Source of the DNA: Odontocerum albicorne
Taxonomy: Eukaryota > Arthropoda > Insecta > Trichoptera > Odontoceridae
Direction of reading: 5' to 3'
NCBI GenBank assembly: GCA_949825065.1
Contig: OX463859.1
Location: forward strand, 4,998,217-5,062,216
Length of the DNA stretch: 64,000 nucleotides
The position numbers and the translations under genes were made by a program. Below the pieces are notes generated by a model. That model did no database searches, was not told where the DNA came from, and saw nothing but the letters and a program-made list of their open reading frames with translations. Below are positions 9,430-20,249 of the stretch, one piece after another. Positions within the stretch are counted from its first letter, which is position 1, and the number at the start of each line of letters is the position of its first letter.

Positions 9430-9880
9430 AATAAAAACACGGAATCTGTTTCCAGGCAATCAAATAAATATGGCTGAAAGAAGGGGTGTGACATACGATC
9501 AACTTATATTTATTATCTTCGTCAACGATAACGACTAAAAGTTTATATTTATTTGGAGAACCTTTTAAGGGATGAATTTCAAAGCGAGGCGGCTTCATTG
9601 TTACTCTGTGATGTTTATTTAGAGTTCATTATGTTGCATCAAAATAAAAATATAAATAAACACATTTTCTTGAAACCGAATCACTGTGCGTCTCACACGC
9701 ATAACAATCAATAAAAAAAACGCACTTGCATGTTCAATGACACGGATTTTAGATTCGTGTCTCTGAAATTACTCTCTCTTAATTTTTGTAAATAATAAAT
9801 ATAATAAAAGCAACATAGGATGTACGTGTATGTCCAAAAATGACCAAATTAAAAACAATGCCAAAGAAAATATATTTAAA
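9430..9880. other. No recognised gene
   Basis: AT-rich and unremarkable. The 115-codon minus ORF at 9251-9598 is carried by the 31-bp array. Confidence 0.5.
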
Positions 9881-9884
9881 AGAG

Positions 9885-10095
9885 AAACTATCAAAATGTC
9901 TGAGCTCACATCGTTACATTCTTCTAATCAAAATGTCTGAGCTCACATCGTTACATTCTTCTAATCAAAATGTCTGAGCTCACATCGTTACATTCTTCTA
10001 ATCAAGGTGCCACCCTATCATTAGGAATGAAAGCCTGGCCGCAAGAATGTCAAGTGTTTTTCAGCCCACACCCTTGAACACATAAACTACAATAC
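9885..10095 (-). repeat. Diverged T-repeat copy with internal 37-bp triplication
   Basis: It keeps the T-repeat order (gagctcac block, caccctatcattagg, tttttcagcccacaccctt). Three direct 37-bp copies of a tctgagctcacatcgttaca unit occupy 9891-10003. Confidence 0.65.
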
Positions 10096-10955
10096 AAAAA
10101 AAATTACTAAATAAGCAGTTATATAAAAATAGTTTAAAAAATTAACACATGCAATCTCAGATTCACTGCCAGTGAAAAGAGAGATAAGCAATTAAGATTT
10201 GTGATTACTCATCCACTCTTTCAAGAGCAATAGTGTCCCATTCCAGCATTTGTTGGCTGAGTATGATAAAGACCCCTTGTATATTTTGAAAGATTATTTT
10301 TATATTTTAAAAGTTCTTTGAAGTCAACGATTCTTTGTTAATTACGTGGAATTTTTTTAAAGAATTTTTCCTCAAATCAGGGTTGACTATCGAAACCATG
10401 TCAATGAGTGGCAGCTGTCAAATAATATTGAAAAAAAAATATGTTGAGATTTTTTTTCAAATATAATATTGCTTGGTAACCAACGTAAAACAGAGATAGT
10501 TATTAATTATATTGATTCTTTAAACTTCTCTCGCGGTTTTCTGTTAATATAAAATTATAAAAAAAGCATTGTTCCTTGTCGCAGAATTTTTAAATGAATT
10601 TATTTATTTCTTAGTCTAAGACTTAATTTGACATAAAAGAATAATATATTTAAATTGGCTATAAAAGTAATATTAATAATATTGTACTTAAATATTATAT
10701 ATTTTTAATGAATTGACAAGGTGTATGTCTATAATTTGTAATGACGAATAACAACTTTCAAGGAAAGTAATAATCCTTCTGATTATAATTTTTAAAACTG
10801 ATTGGATATTCGAAATTAAAAATAACATAATTCATTTAAAAATGTCCTGTAAATAAAATAAAATATTGTTAAAAGTATGAATTGAGAAGCCAAGCCGGTA
10901 GGATTCTCAATACGAAGTATGTCAGTGGCACACCGCGAGACGCGCTGCACTGCGA
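10096..10955. other. No recognised gene
   Basis: AT-rich non-coding sequence; no repeat family recognised. Confidence 0.5.
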
Positions 10956-10957
10956 CA

Positions 10958-11540
10958 CTACATAGAGAAGACACGAGACAAGGCGAGACCAGACTGCTTT
11001 CCAATGTCTCTTAGCTGAAGTAACACTGCACTGCATAATACGGGCAGGGGAGATAGGACAAGGCGAGACAAGACTGCTTTCCAATGTCTCTCAGCTGAAG
11101 TAACACTGCACTGCATAATACGGGCAAGGGAGATAGGACAAGGCGAGACCAGACTGATTTCCAATGTCTCTCAGCTGAAGTAACACTGCACTGCATGACA
11201 CGGGCAGGAGAGATGGGACAAGGCGAGAATAGGCTGTTTTCCAATGCCTCTCCGCTGAAGTAACACTGCACTGCATAATACGGGCAGGGGAGGTAGGACA
11301 AGGCGAGACCAGACTGCTTTCCAATGGCTCTCCGCTGAAGTAACACTGCACTGCATAATACGGGCAGGGGAGATAAGACAAGGCGAGACCAGACTGCTTT
11401 TCAATGTATCTCAGCTGAAGTAACACTGCACTGCACAACACGGGTTGAGGAGATGGGACAAGGCGAGACGAGACTGCTTTCCAATGCCTCTTAGCTGAAG
11501 TAACACCGCACCGCACAGCACGGGTAGGGGAGACCACGTC
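10958..11540. repeat. 80-bp GC-richer minisatellite, about 7 copies
   Basis: The cgggcaggggagat block recurs at 11041, 11121, 11201, 11281, 11361, 11441 and 11521, exactly 80 bp apart with substitutions but no indels. The minus strand is open in all three frames, which gives overlapping ORFs up to 148 codons. Since 80 is not a multiple of 3, each ORF reads the unit in all three phases, so these are not credible genes. Confidence 0.95.
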
Positions 11541-12065
11541 CTGCCACTCGAGTTATTTGACCACCTCCTGCCACTCGATCAGACAACCGCTGATAAATAA
11601 AGGAATCGATATAACTCTTTTCTTGACTTTGCAGGAGAACATGATGGCCGCAGTTTTAGCGTCATTATTTTGTGCCTCCAGCCTTCGTATTTTCAAAGGA
11701 TCTTAAGAGTAATCTGGAGGCAGCGACTGCTCGATCTGCGAACCAACTCTAAACTATCAAAAGACTCAATCCGTCGTTTGATTGTTTCAAACGTCGAACC
11801 AACAAACATTTTGTTTCCCCTCAGTGATGAAGCGTGTTTTCTGATTCTAGCATTATCATTCTTCCCGATTACCCTCCTATATACCATATAAGGAACTTAT
11901 GTAATTATATTTAAATAAATTATTTATGTCTCCTTTTAGTTCTCCAATTCTTTAATTTATCATTTTGTTTTCATTATAAAGTGCTCACTTTAACATATGG
12001 AAGGGAAGAGACTTGGCAGAAAAAAATATTAAATTAAGATAAATGATTTGAAAATGCGTACACTA
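11541..12065. other. No recognised gene
   Basis: ORFs at 11670-11891 (+) and 11693-11887 (-) overlap on opposite strands. The plus-strand product ends in a hydrophobic segment but I recognise no family. Confidence 0.45.
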
Positions 12066-12636
12066 CACTAGAGAGAATGTAGCGTGGTCCCTGTGACAGT
12101 TCACAAATTTGCCCCAATACAACCTTGTAACGACGTTCAGTAATTTTAATTATTTTATCAACATTAATATAAGCCTCCATTCTAATAAATAGCAAGTTAT
12201 TTAGGTAAATACATTACATAAAACTTACAATAATGAGAAATTAATACATCTTGTTACAAATTAGCAAACATGTGGCAGTTTGTTAAAATCAAATAATAGT
12301 TGGTGACGTTCGTCAAAAGTCACTACGTTAGTCTGCATTGGCTAGGGATGGGGTATACGATAATTGGATTTTCGATTTTTGTTATCTAAAATTAAATGTT
12401 CATAATTAGTATTAATTCATAGTGGATCTTGGCCTATTTAAAGATAGATACAAATCATACAATACATTAGAAAGTCAGTATAATGAAAATTAGTAATTAA
12501 AACGTCAGTTTAGAGAAAAACAATTTTTTGATTTATAAAAAAACGATTCGATTCGTAAAAAAAAAATTTTACCGCGTCCCTTTAAGACATGACATTTCAA
12601 ACGTCCCAGGGACCATGCTACATTTTCTTGAGTATA
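12066..12636 (-). mobile_element. MITE, inverted partner of 7163-7556
   Basis: Ends: gagaatgtagcgtggtccct at the left and the inverted gggaccatgctacatttt at the right. The interior matches the 7163 element in reverse. It retains about 180 bp absent from the 7163 copy and is the more complete of the two. Confidence 0.75.
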
Positions 12637-12659
12637 CAACAATTGAAGTGTCAATGTTA

Positions 12660-13005
12660 GAAAAAAGGGGGAATGAAGGCATTAAAATTGAATGCTAGGA
12701 TAAAATGGATATTAGATGAAGTTTGAACATGAAGAGAGAATGAATAATGAACGATTGACTAAGTATATAAGTGAGAAGTGTAAGGTGTGCTTGAAAGAGG
12801 TAAACCTAAGTAAAACGTTGCTGGATCGAGTGTGGCAGATTTTGAAAAAAGTTAATAAGAGAAGTATGACCAATGGGGCATTGTGAGATGTATGAAAGAA
12901 GAGGAAGTGAGAGTTGTGTGATTGGATAGAAAAGTACGGAGATCTTTTTTCTCTGCCTACCCCGCTAGGGATACGGCGTGACGATATGTATGTATATATA
13001 ACATA
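12660..13005 (+). pseudogene. RTE-D LINE 3' end
   Basis: Plus frame has KEEEVRVV near 12895 and RSFFSAYPARDTA near 12945-12985, followed by a gtatgtatata tail. This matches the SAYP terminus of RTE-D copies. Many stops upstream. Confidence 0.5.
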
Positions 13006-13203
13006 AATAACCTAAATCAGCCGTATAACTAAGTTCATTGCATATTCTGAAACAGCTGACTTACATCCAAATAATTCACACATAAACAACTAGTTCAAGC
13101 TTCAATTTCTTGTGCGATTTGATAACTCAACAAAGACACTATTTCATTTAAACACCCACAATTTTAAATAAATATATGTTTGCTGCTAGCAACATAGTTA
13201 GTA

Positions 13204-14502
13204 CAGGGTAGCCCAAAAGTCACTAGACTATTTTAAAATAAAATAACTTTTATATTTCTTAATACTTTACATTTATTCTTTTATAAACAGAAAACACACT
13301 TTGTGAAAATAAATTTCATTAAGTTTTGAAAATTATGTTATTTAAATAACTACCATTTTGCTCTTCACACTGACGCGCTCTTTCTAAGGCGTGAGCCATT
13401 ACCTGTCGTAATGTCTCTTGGCTTATTTCTTCGATTTCTTCACGGATGCTGGCCTTCAATTGCTGAATGATTCAGGATTATTACGGTATACTCTATCTTT
13501 CAAATAACTCCATAGAAAGAAGTCTGGAGTAGTAAAGTCAGGTGAGCGTGACGGCCACTTGATTTCAAAGTTTCGCGAAATTATCCTTCTTCCAAATATT
13601 GTCTTAAGAGATCAATTGTCGGGCGAGCTGTATGAGCAGTAGCACCATCTTGCTGCCACGATACCTCTGGTGTGTCCTCGACTGCAGGACGCACGAAATT
13701 CTTTAGCATTTCTCGATACCTTTCGCCATTGACGGTTAGTGGGGTTTCTGCCTCATCTTCAAAGAAATAAGGTCCAAGAACTCTTTCCGCATTTACACCA
13801 CACCAAACCGTTAATTTTACGGAGTGCAGACTACATTGGTGGACTATTCTTGGATTTTTTGTCCCCCAAGATCGCATATTTTGTTTATAAACAAATCCAT
13901 TTGGGTGGAAGTGGGTCTCGTCACCGATAACGTTGTGAATGAAATCAGCTTCTTGCCTGGCCAATCCTTGGATCTGGATAGCATACGCTAATCGTATCCG
14001 ATAATCTGCTGGTTTCAGTTCCTGAACTAGCTGTACCTCATACGGATAGACATTCAGCATCCCTTGAATCCTCTGGAGCGAAGTTCGAGACATGTTCAGC
14101 TGCTGGGACCGCCTTCGAGTTGACATTGAAGGCTCTTCTTCAATGCTTCGGCGTACACGCTGAATATTGTCCTGTGACCTCCCTGAACGTGGCCTCCCAG
14201 CACGTGGTAAATCACTCACAGACCCTTAAATTTGAAACCGCCGGACTAAGTTAAGTATCGTTTGTTTATATGCTGGTTTTCTGACCCCAAAATGACGAGT
14301 GTAAGCTCTTTGCGTCAGCACAATTGATCGTTGATTTTCTAGATAAAATTCGATTATATGAACACATTGTTTAGTCGTGAATTTCTTTACATTTAATTTT
14401 CAAGGTTTCCGCTTTAATAATATGAAATATAAAAAAATAAAAAAAATTAAAGTAGAAAATTATTTAAATATTTAATGGTCTAGGGACTTTTGGGCCACCC
14501 TG
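13204..14502 (-). mobile_element. Mariner-like element of probable DD41D type
   Basis: Terminal inverted repeats read CAGGGTAGCCCAAAAGTCAC at the left and, in reverse, CAGGGTGGCCCAAAAGTCCC at the right. Length is 1,299 bp. The left flank is TA (13202-13203); the right flank is AA, so the target duplication has decayed or been lost. Confidence 0.8.
13330..14400 (-). pseudogene. DD41D-type transposase pseudogene
   Basis: The minus reading begins near 14395 with a helix-turn-helix region, meets an in-frame TAA near 14226, and continues through SDLPRAGRPRSG in the open frame 14219-13581. Catalytic blocks are IGDETHFHPNGF (first Asp), SWQQDGATAHTA (second Asp) and, after a one-base frameshift near 13581, SPDFTTPDFFLW (third Asp). 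About 41 residues separate the second and third Asp, as in the Rosa/Visitor mariner relatives rather than 34. The third block reads correctly only after the frameshift. The stop and frameshift make this copy inactive. Confidence 0.75.
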
Positions 14503-14504
14503 AA

Positions 14505-15155
14505 CATGTACTCGTACGTATATCATGAAATGGAAGAAAAATTACAAGATCTGTTTTCTCTGCCTACCTAGTTGATATGTTCGAGTATGTATGTATGTGG
14601 CTCTTATCTATAGTTTTTTTTTTTTTAATAAATACTGAATACGAAATTCTCATAAACAATCCTTCAGTTAGCTGGACAATAAACTTTCAAATTTGTACCT
14701 TCCAAATTAAAGCGTTGAATAAATAAAATATGAATAAGATATGAAAATAATGGCGTTAAATACTACTTATGAGTGTAATTATAAGTTGAGAATTGTGTCG
14801 AATGAATTATTTAAAACAATAAACATTTTAACACAGAGAATCTATTGCAAAAATCTTATATAAATTGGCCATTTCCACATCGCAAAAAAAAAAAACAATA
14901 TGTGGAATGTTGCAAGAAAGGTCTGACTTTTTCAGGTGTCGCAAACATTTTGTATCCTTTTTTTTTAAACGTGTTAGACTCGGTTATGTTACTGGCAAAT
15001 CTATGTAGCAAATATTTTGTAACTAATTTAACCTGTTTACTTACATATGAATTTGGAGACCAACTACAGAATCCGGGTCCAAACAGAATAATACATTTGC
15101 AGGTTCATCCAAATGGGTTGGCAAAGAGCATGTCTAAACTTGTACTAATATAATA
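14505..15155. other. No recognised gene; trace of RTE-D tail
   Basis: A short RTE-D-like end (gttttctctgcctacc then gtatgtatgtatg) lies at 14550-14598. The 102-codon ORF at 14845-15153 (+) has no motif I recognise. Confidence 0.4.
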
Positions 15156-15159
15156 ATAA

Positions 15160-15378
15160 TAATAAATACAGGTTTATTGATAGCAACATAGTATGTACAT
15201 AATACATTTAGACACATTTCAAGAACACATTAAAAAGAATATACTTAAAAAAAACATAAATTATCAAAAGGTCTGGGCTCATCTAATAACATCTCCCCGG
15301 CGAAGATACATCCCACCAATATAGGGTGAGCCCAGCCACGGGGACACCAGATGTTTTTCAGCCCACACCTTTGAACAC
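15160..15378 (-). repeat. T-repeat copy
   Basis: Reverse orientation of the family at 36826 and 56603: AT-rich tail first (aataaatacaggtttattga), then tctgggctcatctaa, ccaccaatatagggtgagcc and tttttcagcccacacc. Confidence 0.8.
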
Positions 15379-15379
15379 G

Positions 15380-15545
15380 TAGAACAAGAAGATAAAAAAA
15401 CACAGAAAATAAATAGATGACAAAAAAAATACATTCAAGAGAGAAGACATTAAAAGCTCCGGGCCCCGGCCGAGATACACCCCACCAATGTAGGGTGAGC
15501 CCGACCTCAAGGGCATCGGGGGGCTTCCATCGCACACCCACGCAT
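15380..15545 (-). repeat. Second adjacent T-repeat copy
   Basis: Lies directly next to the copy at 15160 in the same orientation, with caccaatgtagggtgagccc and a diverged cttccatcgcacacccacg end. Confidence 0.65.
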
Positions 15546-15672
15546 ATCTAGATTAAAGAATAAATAAAAAACCAAAAACGTATGGCAGAAAACAAAATAA
15601 AAAGTAAACCCACATATACCCCCTCAGGTTAACTGTTAGCAAGAACGAAAAAAAGAAAATATTTATTCCATC

Positions 15673-15808
15673 AATCAACAAAATAAAACAAACTCTGCAG
15701 AAGTTACAAGGTACTGCACACAAGAAGAAAAGTGAGACTCCATACATGTGTAAGGAGTGTGGTGTAGCTTTCAACAAAGGAGAATGTTGCCAGAATTATC
15801 ATACTTAA
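15673..15808 (+). pseudogene. piggyBac-like transposase C-terminal relic
   Basis: The plus frame ends K-K-K-S-E-T-PYMCKECGVAFNKGECCQNYHT and then a stop. It matches the closing cysteine-rich DNA-binding finger of piggyBac-family transposases (CxxC, then a C and a YHT end). No catalytic domain remains upstream. It is the only transposase piece in the window that could belong to the TTAA-flanked MITEs. Confidence 0.6.
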
Positions 15809-16059
15809 CTAAATTATCAAAGTTTTTACCATAAACAATTTTTTTACTTAATATTTAGATAGATAAAGCAATTTTAGTAAACCCTTCACAAAAATCAGAA
15901 TTCCACAAAAAACAAACCAGGCACAGGGAAAGGTTTTCATGATTTGAGGAGGTCTTAAAATGTTAAATAAACAGCTCAAGTAATTTATATAAAAAAAAAA
16001 CAAAAATAAGGCTCTAAACTATTTTCTTTTTAAAGTTATATTTATTCAACACATTAAAC

Positions 16060-16476
16060 ATGTATTCAATACAGCTGGACAAATTACAGCGTCTTCAAAA
16101 TGTGTGTCTAAGATTCATTTTCAACCTACGAAAGTACGATCATATAACTTCATACCAGAAGGCATAGAACTGGTTGAATGTTAGAAATGGACGCCAAATT
16201 CACATACTGTCTCTATTGTATAATATCCTTAACTGTCCCGCCACCCCCTCTTATCTCGCCGAAAATTTTCAACGTCTTTCCAATCATGGATTAGCGCTAC
16301 GCTCAAACAGAGATTATTTATTGGCCTTTCCAGTTCACCGCTCCTCTTTCGTTACGTCGTCCTTTACTGTCCATGCAGTGAGACTCTGGAATCAGTTACA
16401 AACCAATATACGACTCGCTCCGTCCTTTGCATGCTTTAAGAAGCGACTGAAAAAACTCTTAATTTCTAGTCAGTAA
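16060..16476 (+). pseudogene. Jockey-F LINE ORF2 C-terminal fragment
   Basis: The frame from about 16070 reads LQRLQNVCLRFIFNLRKYDH, meets a stop near 16165, then continues open from 16174 to LAFPVHRSSFVTSSFTVHA, V-R-L-W-N-Q-L, and APSFACFKKRLKKLLISSQ. This is the typical C terminus of Jockey/CR1-like reverse-transcriptase proteins (the RLWN-LP and FK-x-x-LK motifs). The RT core is lost by 5' truncation, as expected of LINE copies. A second copy lies at 26795-26982. Confidence 0.8.
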
Positions 16477-16790
16477 AATAACGTGTTTCATTCCTAATTT
16501 TTCTTTTCCTTTCCTCTCCACCATCCCTTCCTTTCCTTTTGATTGATGATATCTCACTTTATATGAAAAATAATGTTCGGATGATTGTCCGTCTTTGTGG
16601 GGTTCGTGGGCATGTGCTCACGTATATGTTTATGGATTTCGTGGGGATGGATAGTAATTTGAATGATTTATGCGACCACGTAACTTGCTTCATTTAATTT
16701 TGTCTGGTTGGCTGGAAGAGATTGCCGCCTGGCAATAAAACCGCCAGATTGTATTTGCAATAAAAGTGTTAAATAAATAAACATATGAAT
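16477..16790 (+). mobile_element. Jockey-F 3' UTR and tail
   Basis: A conserved 3' region runs to tggaagagattgcc, tggcaataaaaccgccag, then aataaaagtgttaaataaat. The end closely matches the SINE-1 tail. Confidence 0.8.
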
Positions 16791-17750
16791 AAAGTTAGCA
16801 AAGAAAATTTAGTCCTAACGACATATTTCCGAAAATATGAAACTACTTTTAAGACAACTTGTTAGAATAATTTATTATCATTTTCAGTGACAGTTTTTTT
16901 TTTTCAAGGGACTCCAATGGTTTTGTTTCCCATGTCTGACCTTGCACAGCTGCTTATTGGAACGCTTATCACATGCCCCAGTCCTAGATCAGATTTCATG
17001 TGATAAGTAAATAATTAAAAGTTATACATTTACATAATTCTGTATAAATGTAGGCAAAAACAGTGTTTTCACAACAGTTCATGGGCATGAACCTGTTTAT
17101 TGTTTGTATTGGTTAAATGCTTAATTTATTGCTTCCATTCTTGTTTTTTACATGGTCTTAATTTTAATTGTATAACTAATTGATTTTTGTAGTGCCCTTG
17201 GGGTGTGGATGAAAAGCATTATAATTATTAACATTAGCCCTACAAGCCTTGATACTTCTTGGCTTTCTAATAATAGTAATTACAAAAGTTCAATTTATAC
17301 AGCTTCTGAGGTCGATGTTCCATGGTGTCTCCAAGATCTTGAAACTGCCTACCATAGCCGTGAAAGTCAGCATATCACGAGTGAGACCCGACGCCAGATT
17401 CTTCACATTGAATTGAACTTTCATTAGAGCCGTGTGATATTCCCACAGGTTAATTGAAGCGATTTTTTTTTTAGATTTTCACACGCATAAAGTTAGGTTA
17501 ATATACTAATCAATTATTTTTAATATAATGTTTTATTAGTAACATAGTAATAAAAGTGAAATTTCAATTAAATTATTCATTATTCTGTTGGCATTAACGT
17601 GTAGAACTGAGACGTGACCAATGTTCAAAGAAGTTAAATCAATAAATTCTAATCTTATTTTTATGACAAAGAAATAAACAAAAAAAACTACAATACTGAC
17701 AGCAAAAAACAATGTATGAGATAAGTCAAACAATTACGAACAAACTCATA
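16791..17750. other. No recognised gene
   Basis: A 74-codon ORF at 17203-17427 (+) and small shadows only. Nothing matched a known family. Confidence 0.45.
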
Positions 17751-17756
17751 TAATTT

Positions 17757-17868
17757 ATTTAAGGCTAGTCGCTAAGGCTAGACAACTAGTTGCTAAGGCT
17801 AGTCGCTAGTCACTAAAGCTAGTCGCTAAGGCTAGTCGCTAGTCACTTAAGCTAGTCGCTAAGGCTCC
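17757..17868. repeat. Short tandem ctaaggctagtcg repeat
   Basis: Irregular copies of ctaaggctagtcgctagtca. It ends at the start of the RTE-C fragment. Confidence 0.8.
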
Positions 17869-17870
17869 GA

Positions 17871-18290
17871 ATGCTGGACGATGTATGACTCTTACTCTAG
17901 GCAACTAGAAACTGCTGAAATGCGCATGCTAACATGGTCAGCTGGTATGTTCCTAAGACACAAAATAAAAAGCTCACGCATTCGTGGAAGCCAAGATGTT
18001 ACGGACATCACCAGCAAGATGGAGAAGAGGCGATTGAGATGGTATGGCACGTTGGACGCAGAGCACCCGATCACATTGTGAACCAGGCAATCTCCATGGA
18101 TCTTCCTCGAATAACAACCAGAGGAAGACCAAAGAGTCCATGGGTGGTGCAAAAAGATAACCTGATGCAGAGGCATGGCCTGGGGGACGTAGTCCGGGAC
18201 AGAAGAGCATACAACCTGAGGACGAGAAGAGCTGACCCCAACAGTCTTCGCAGACAGTGAGTGGAGATGGAGCCAGGGAGAAGAAGAAGC
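17871..18290 (+). pseudogene. RTE-C LINE C-terminal fragment
   Basis: It encodes SYSRQLETAEMRMLTWSAGM, then R-L-R-W-Y-G and RGRPKSPWVVQKDNLMQRHG. The fragment is split between two frames (about 17881-18081 and 17934-18260) by a frameshift, plus a one-base loss after RWYG. The copy at 46280-46690 is open throughout. Ends in the purine-rich gggagaagaagaag tail. Confidence 0.8.
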
Positions 18291-18384
18291 TAAGGCTAAA
18301 CTTCCTAACTTTAGTTTTGTAAAAAACGAAAGTTCATAAAATATCAATACTAATGGCCCAATTTATGATATGCTGTTTTGATAT

Positions 18385-18594
18385 ACTTCGACAACGGTTA
18401 GTCAAATGCTACGTTTGATCAGTGTTATATGCATGGAGTAGAATCATGGACCCTCAAAGTTAGTAGTATGAACCGACTGGAAGCATTCGAAATGTGGATG
18501 GACTGGAGAATGCTACGGATACCCTGGACGGATATGGTCAGCAACACAAAGGTTCTTCAAAGAGCCAAAGTTGATAGAGAGTTGCTGACTAATA
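18385..18594 (+). pseudogene. RTE-B LINE fragment, left half
   Basis: Encodes MHGVESWTLKVSSMNRLEAF and RMLRIPWTDMVSNTKVLQRA, the C-terminal region of an RTE-like ORF2. It is interrupted at TA (18593-18594) by the mariner and resumes at 19882. The uninterrupted paralogue is 22465-22935. Confidence 0.85.
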
Positions 18595-19881
18595 TTAGGT
18601 CCTTACATATGAAATTGGCGTTTTGTTTGGGAGGCATATAAAGTTGATTTTTTTTTAATATAATATATTTATTTAATCAAAGTATGTACCATTGCTATCT
18701 ATGCACTTTTGCCATCTCATAGGTAGTTCATCGATCCCTTTACTAAAAAAACCATTCGGACGGGAATCAATAAAATCTTTGAAGTCGGTTTGGACTGCCC
18801 CATCGGAGTTGAATTTTTTCCCTTGCAAGAAGTTATCCAAATTTCGAAAAAAATAGTAATCTGTTGGGGCAAGGTCCGGAGAGTACGGTGGATGTCTTAG
18901 ACATTCCAATTGAAGCTCTTCTAATTTGGTAGCCGTCTGTTGTGCAGTGTGTGGTCTAGCGTTATCATGAAGCAGCAGTGGCCTAGAGCGATTAACCAGC
19001 CTCGGTTGTTTAGCAGCTAGCTTTTCCATCATGGTTTGCAGTTGCTGACAATAGACATCTGCCGTAATCGTCTGGCCAGATTTAAGAAAGCTGTAGTGAA
19101 CGACACCAGCACTAGTCCACCAAACGCTCACAAGTAACTTTTTTGGAGTCAATTTTCGCTTGGGGCATGGTTTGGCTGGTTCGGCAGGGTTCAGCCATTG
19201 CGATGAGCGCTTCCGATTATCATACAGGATCCACTTTTCATCACAGGTAATGATTCGATTCAAAATCCCTTCATTATTGTGCCGGTTGAGTAATGCAACG
19301 CAGCAGTCAACGCGCGTTTGTTGATTTGCTTCACTCAATTCGTGAGGTACCCACCTTTCAAGCTTTTTCACCTTCCCAATTTGCTTCAAGTGGATTAAAA
19401 CAGTTTTATCACTAACACCGCAGCCTGCAGCTAACTCGGACGTGGTTTGCGATGGATCCGCTTCCACAATATCCTTCAATTCTTCATTATCAACTTTGGT
19501 CTCCGGCCGTCCACGGGGCTTTTTCTGCAGGTCGAAATTTCCAGAACGAAAACGTTGGAACCAAAAACGCACTGTGTTTTCTTTTGCGGCACCGTCGCCA
19601 TACACATCATTAATCCTTCGAGCCGTTTCTGCAGCACTGGTGCCGCGGTGGAACTCGTACTCGTAAATAACGCGATATTTCAAGTTTTCCATTTTGTAAA
19701 CTGAGTGACGCAAAGAAAAAAAACAATTGAGGAAAAAACAAATGAATTATAATTTTCGAAACACAAATACTTGAGTAAATAGCTGTATAAATTTTAATTT
19801 GGAATTCCTAACCAAAGAGAAGATATTTGAGATCAAAGTTGCCAGTACGGCAAAACGCCAATTTCATATGTAAGGACCTAA
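18595..19881 (-). mobile_element. Complete cecropia-type mariner element
   Basis: 1,287 bp with terminal inverted repeats starting TTAGGTCCTTACATATGAAA at the left and the exact complement at the right (identical for about 31 bp). TA duplications flank it at 18593-18594 and 19882-19883. The paralogous empty site at about 22672-22678 carries a single TA at the same point, which fixes the boundaries exactly. Confidence 0.95.
18673..19713 (-). CDS. Mariner transposase, intact DD34D
   Basis: A 346-codon open frame with no stop or frameshift. The natural start may be the internal Met at 19692 (339 residues), where MENLKYRVIYEYEFHRGTSA begins as in related mariners. The N-terminal half holds two helix-turn-helix motifs that bind the terminal repeats, with a linker ending in KKPRGRPETKVD. 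The C-terminal half is the DDE/D domain: ITCDEKWILYDNRKRS (first Asp), LLHDNARPHTA (second Asp) and HPPYSPDLAPTDYYFF (third Asp), with 34 residues between the second and third. WVPHEL and the final WQKCIDSNGTYFD are intact. It most resembles the cecropia subfamily that includes human Hsmar1. It cuts and pastes at TA sites in the nucleus. By sequence alone it could be active. Confidence 0.95.
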   Translation of the reverse strand: MRHSVYKMENLKYRVIYEYEFHRGTSAAETARRINDVYGDGAAKENTVRFWFQRFRSGNFDLQKKPRGRPETKVDNEELKDIVEADPSQTTSELAAGCGVSDKTVLIHLKQIGKVKKLERWVPHELSEANQQTRVDCCVALLNRHNNEGILNRIITCDEKWILYDNRKRSSQWLNPAEPAKPCPKRKLTPKKLLVSVWWTSAGVVHYSFLKSGQTITADVYCQQLQTMMEKLAAKQPRLVNRSRPLLLHDNARPHTAQQTATKLEELQLECLRHPPYSPDLAPTDYYFFRNLDNFLQGKKFNSDGAVQTDFKDFIDSRPNGFFSKGIDELPMRWQKCIDSNGTYFD

Positions 19882-20145
19882 TATTAAAATCCGAAAGGTG
19901 TCCTACTTGGGTCATGTACTTAGAGGAGCAAAGTAAAAATAACTGCACCTGATCACCTAAGGCAAAATAGAAGGCCGAAGAGGTGTTGGCAGGAGGCAAA
20001 TCTCCTGGCTTCGCAATATACGTGATTGGACTGGCATAAGGTGCGTTGGAGATCTTTTTAGGGCCGGGCCGGGGACAAAGGTGTCTACTCTCAAGTGATA
20101 TTTAACAATGGGGGGACCTGACATGATACTGGGAAGAAGAAGAAA
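19882..20145 (+). pseudogene. RTE-B LINE fragment, right half
   Basis: It continues the RTE-B reading after the mariner: KIRKVSYLGHV-like, then GRRGVGRRQISW-like and an IFNNGGT-like end, followed by atgatactgggaagaagaag. It carries more frameshifts than the copy at 22465-22935. Confidence 0.8.
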
Positions 20146-20249
20146 GTTGAGATATTTTCTTGTTACGTACTCTTGATGGTTTTTTTCTCTATCACTTAAG
20201 GAATTTGCATGATGATCGGCTTCTTGAGGGGTAGCCATAAGAAACTATA

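Noticed and set aside
11011..11537. Overlapping minus-strand ORFs of 68-148 codons
   Set aside because: They exist only because the 80-bp unit has no stops on that strand; every frame is open and no start, signal or domain is supported.
17892..18347. 151-codon minus ORF
   Set aside because: Shadow of the plus-strand RTE-C fragment.
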